From JBFJVZ01 sp041623895 (GTDB taxonomy: Bacteria > Planctomycetota > Planctomycetia > Pirellulales > Pirellulaceae), in NCBI GenBank assembly GCA_041623895.1, contig JBFJVZ010000448.1, forward strand, positions 1 through 5,701: a DNA stretch of 5,701 nt, given 5' to 3'. Shown in pieces: positions 5,670 to 5,701 of the stretch. The position numbers and the translations under genes are program-made. The notes beneath the pieces were generated by a model. It was not told the origin of the DNA. It saw only the letters and a list, made by a program, of their open reading frames with translations, and did no database searches. How positions within the stretch are numbered: the stretch's first letter is position 1; every line of letters begins with the position of its first letter.

Positions 5670-5701
5670 ATTTGCGCTCATCAAAAACAATCGGGAGGGC
5701 G
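5653..5701. repeat. direct repeat, copy 2 (reaches the window edge)
   Basis: This is the second copy, exactly 100 bases after the first, and it is cut by the end of the window, so the true repeat length and copy number are unknown. Its stem is 9 bases (CGCCCTCCC at 5661-5669 with GGGAGGGCG at 5693-5701), one longer than copy 1 because of the C at 5661. Confidence 0.92.

Larger units (their letters stand above)
5412..5701. other. non-coding leader region upstream of ccoNO, about 290 bases
   Basis: No credible gene is seen on either strand. The part nearest ccoNO (5412-5530) is ordinary sequence that should contain the operon promoter. The distal part (5537-5701) is filled by GC-rich hairpins and an imperfect repeat of period 100. 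A minus-strand frame across it (5671-5363) reads GGRGSCRA-type low-complexity sequence derived from the repeats and is not regarded as a gene. Confidence 0.75.

Noticed and set aside
5363..5671. 102-residue minus-strand frame beginning MGGRGSCRALRLRG
   Set aside because: Its first third is a translation of the hairpin repeats and the rest covers the leader and the ccoNO start in another frame; no domain, helix or start signal supports it. Frames of this GGRGSCRA type are common spurious products of such repeats.
5553..5701. CRISPR array
   Set aside because: There are only two copies, the repeat is 49 bases, the intervening sequence is itself made of the same palindromic units, and no cas gene is nearby.

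Overview
The window carries most of a minus-strand operon for a cbb3-type cytochrome c oxidase (the C-family haem-copper oxidase used for respiration at low oxygen), followed by its assembly genes. Transcription runs from high to low coordinates: fused ccoN-ccoO (2961-5411), ccoQ (2746-2925), a one-haem ccoP (2109-2753), ccoG (577-1968), ccoH/fixH (62-580), and the first 20 codons of a TauE/SafE-like membrane protein that leaves the window at base 1. I see no convincing gene on the plus strand; the plus-strand reading frames are shadows of these genes.

The likely source is a planctomycete, perhaps of the Rhodopirellula/Pirellulaceae type. This is inferred from the CcoN-CcoO fusion (known from planctomycetes and Bacteroidetes), the moderately high GC content, weak or absent Shine-Dalgarno sequences, and GC-rich intergenic palindromes of the GGGAGGGCGA...GCTCC kind that I associate from memory with those genomes. 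It was not tested by a search.

Region by region: 5412-5701 is non-coding and holds an imperfect repeat with a 100-base period, several hairpins, a short ATTGTCACAAT palindrome and a weak promoter candidate. The catalytic subunits occupy 2109-5411. The only sizeable gap inside the operon (1969-2108, 140 bases) holds a 52-base imperfect hairpin built from three copies of a CGCGGAGC-containing unit. The assembly genes follow at 1-1968 and are joined by ATGA stop/start overlaps.

How the genes work together: CcoNO contains the oxygen-reducing centre (haem b, haem b3, CuB) and one cytochrome c haem. CcoP adds one more cytochrome c haem where proteobacterial CcoP has two. CcoQ is a small single-helix subunit. 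CcoG (a polyferredoxin), CcoH and the TauE/SafE-like protein serve copper delivery and maturation. The maturation genes ccoI (copper ATPase) and ccoS are not in the window and may lie beyond either edge. The operon is well conserved and I found no evidence of an undescribed system; the points worth a second look are the one-haem CcoP, the shared acidic tails, the non-ATG start of ccoNO and the palindromic repeats.
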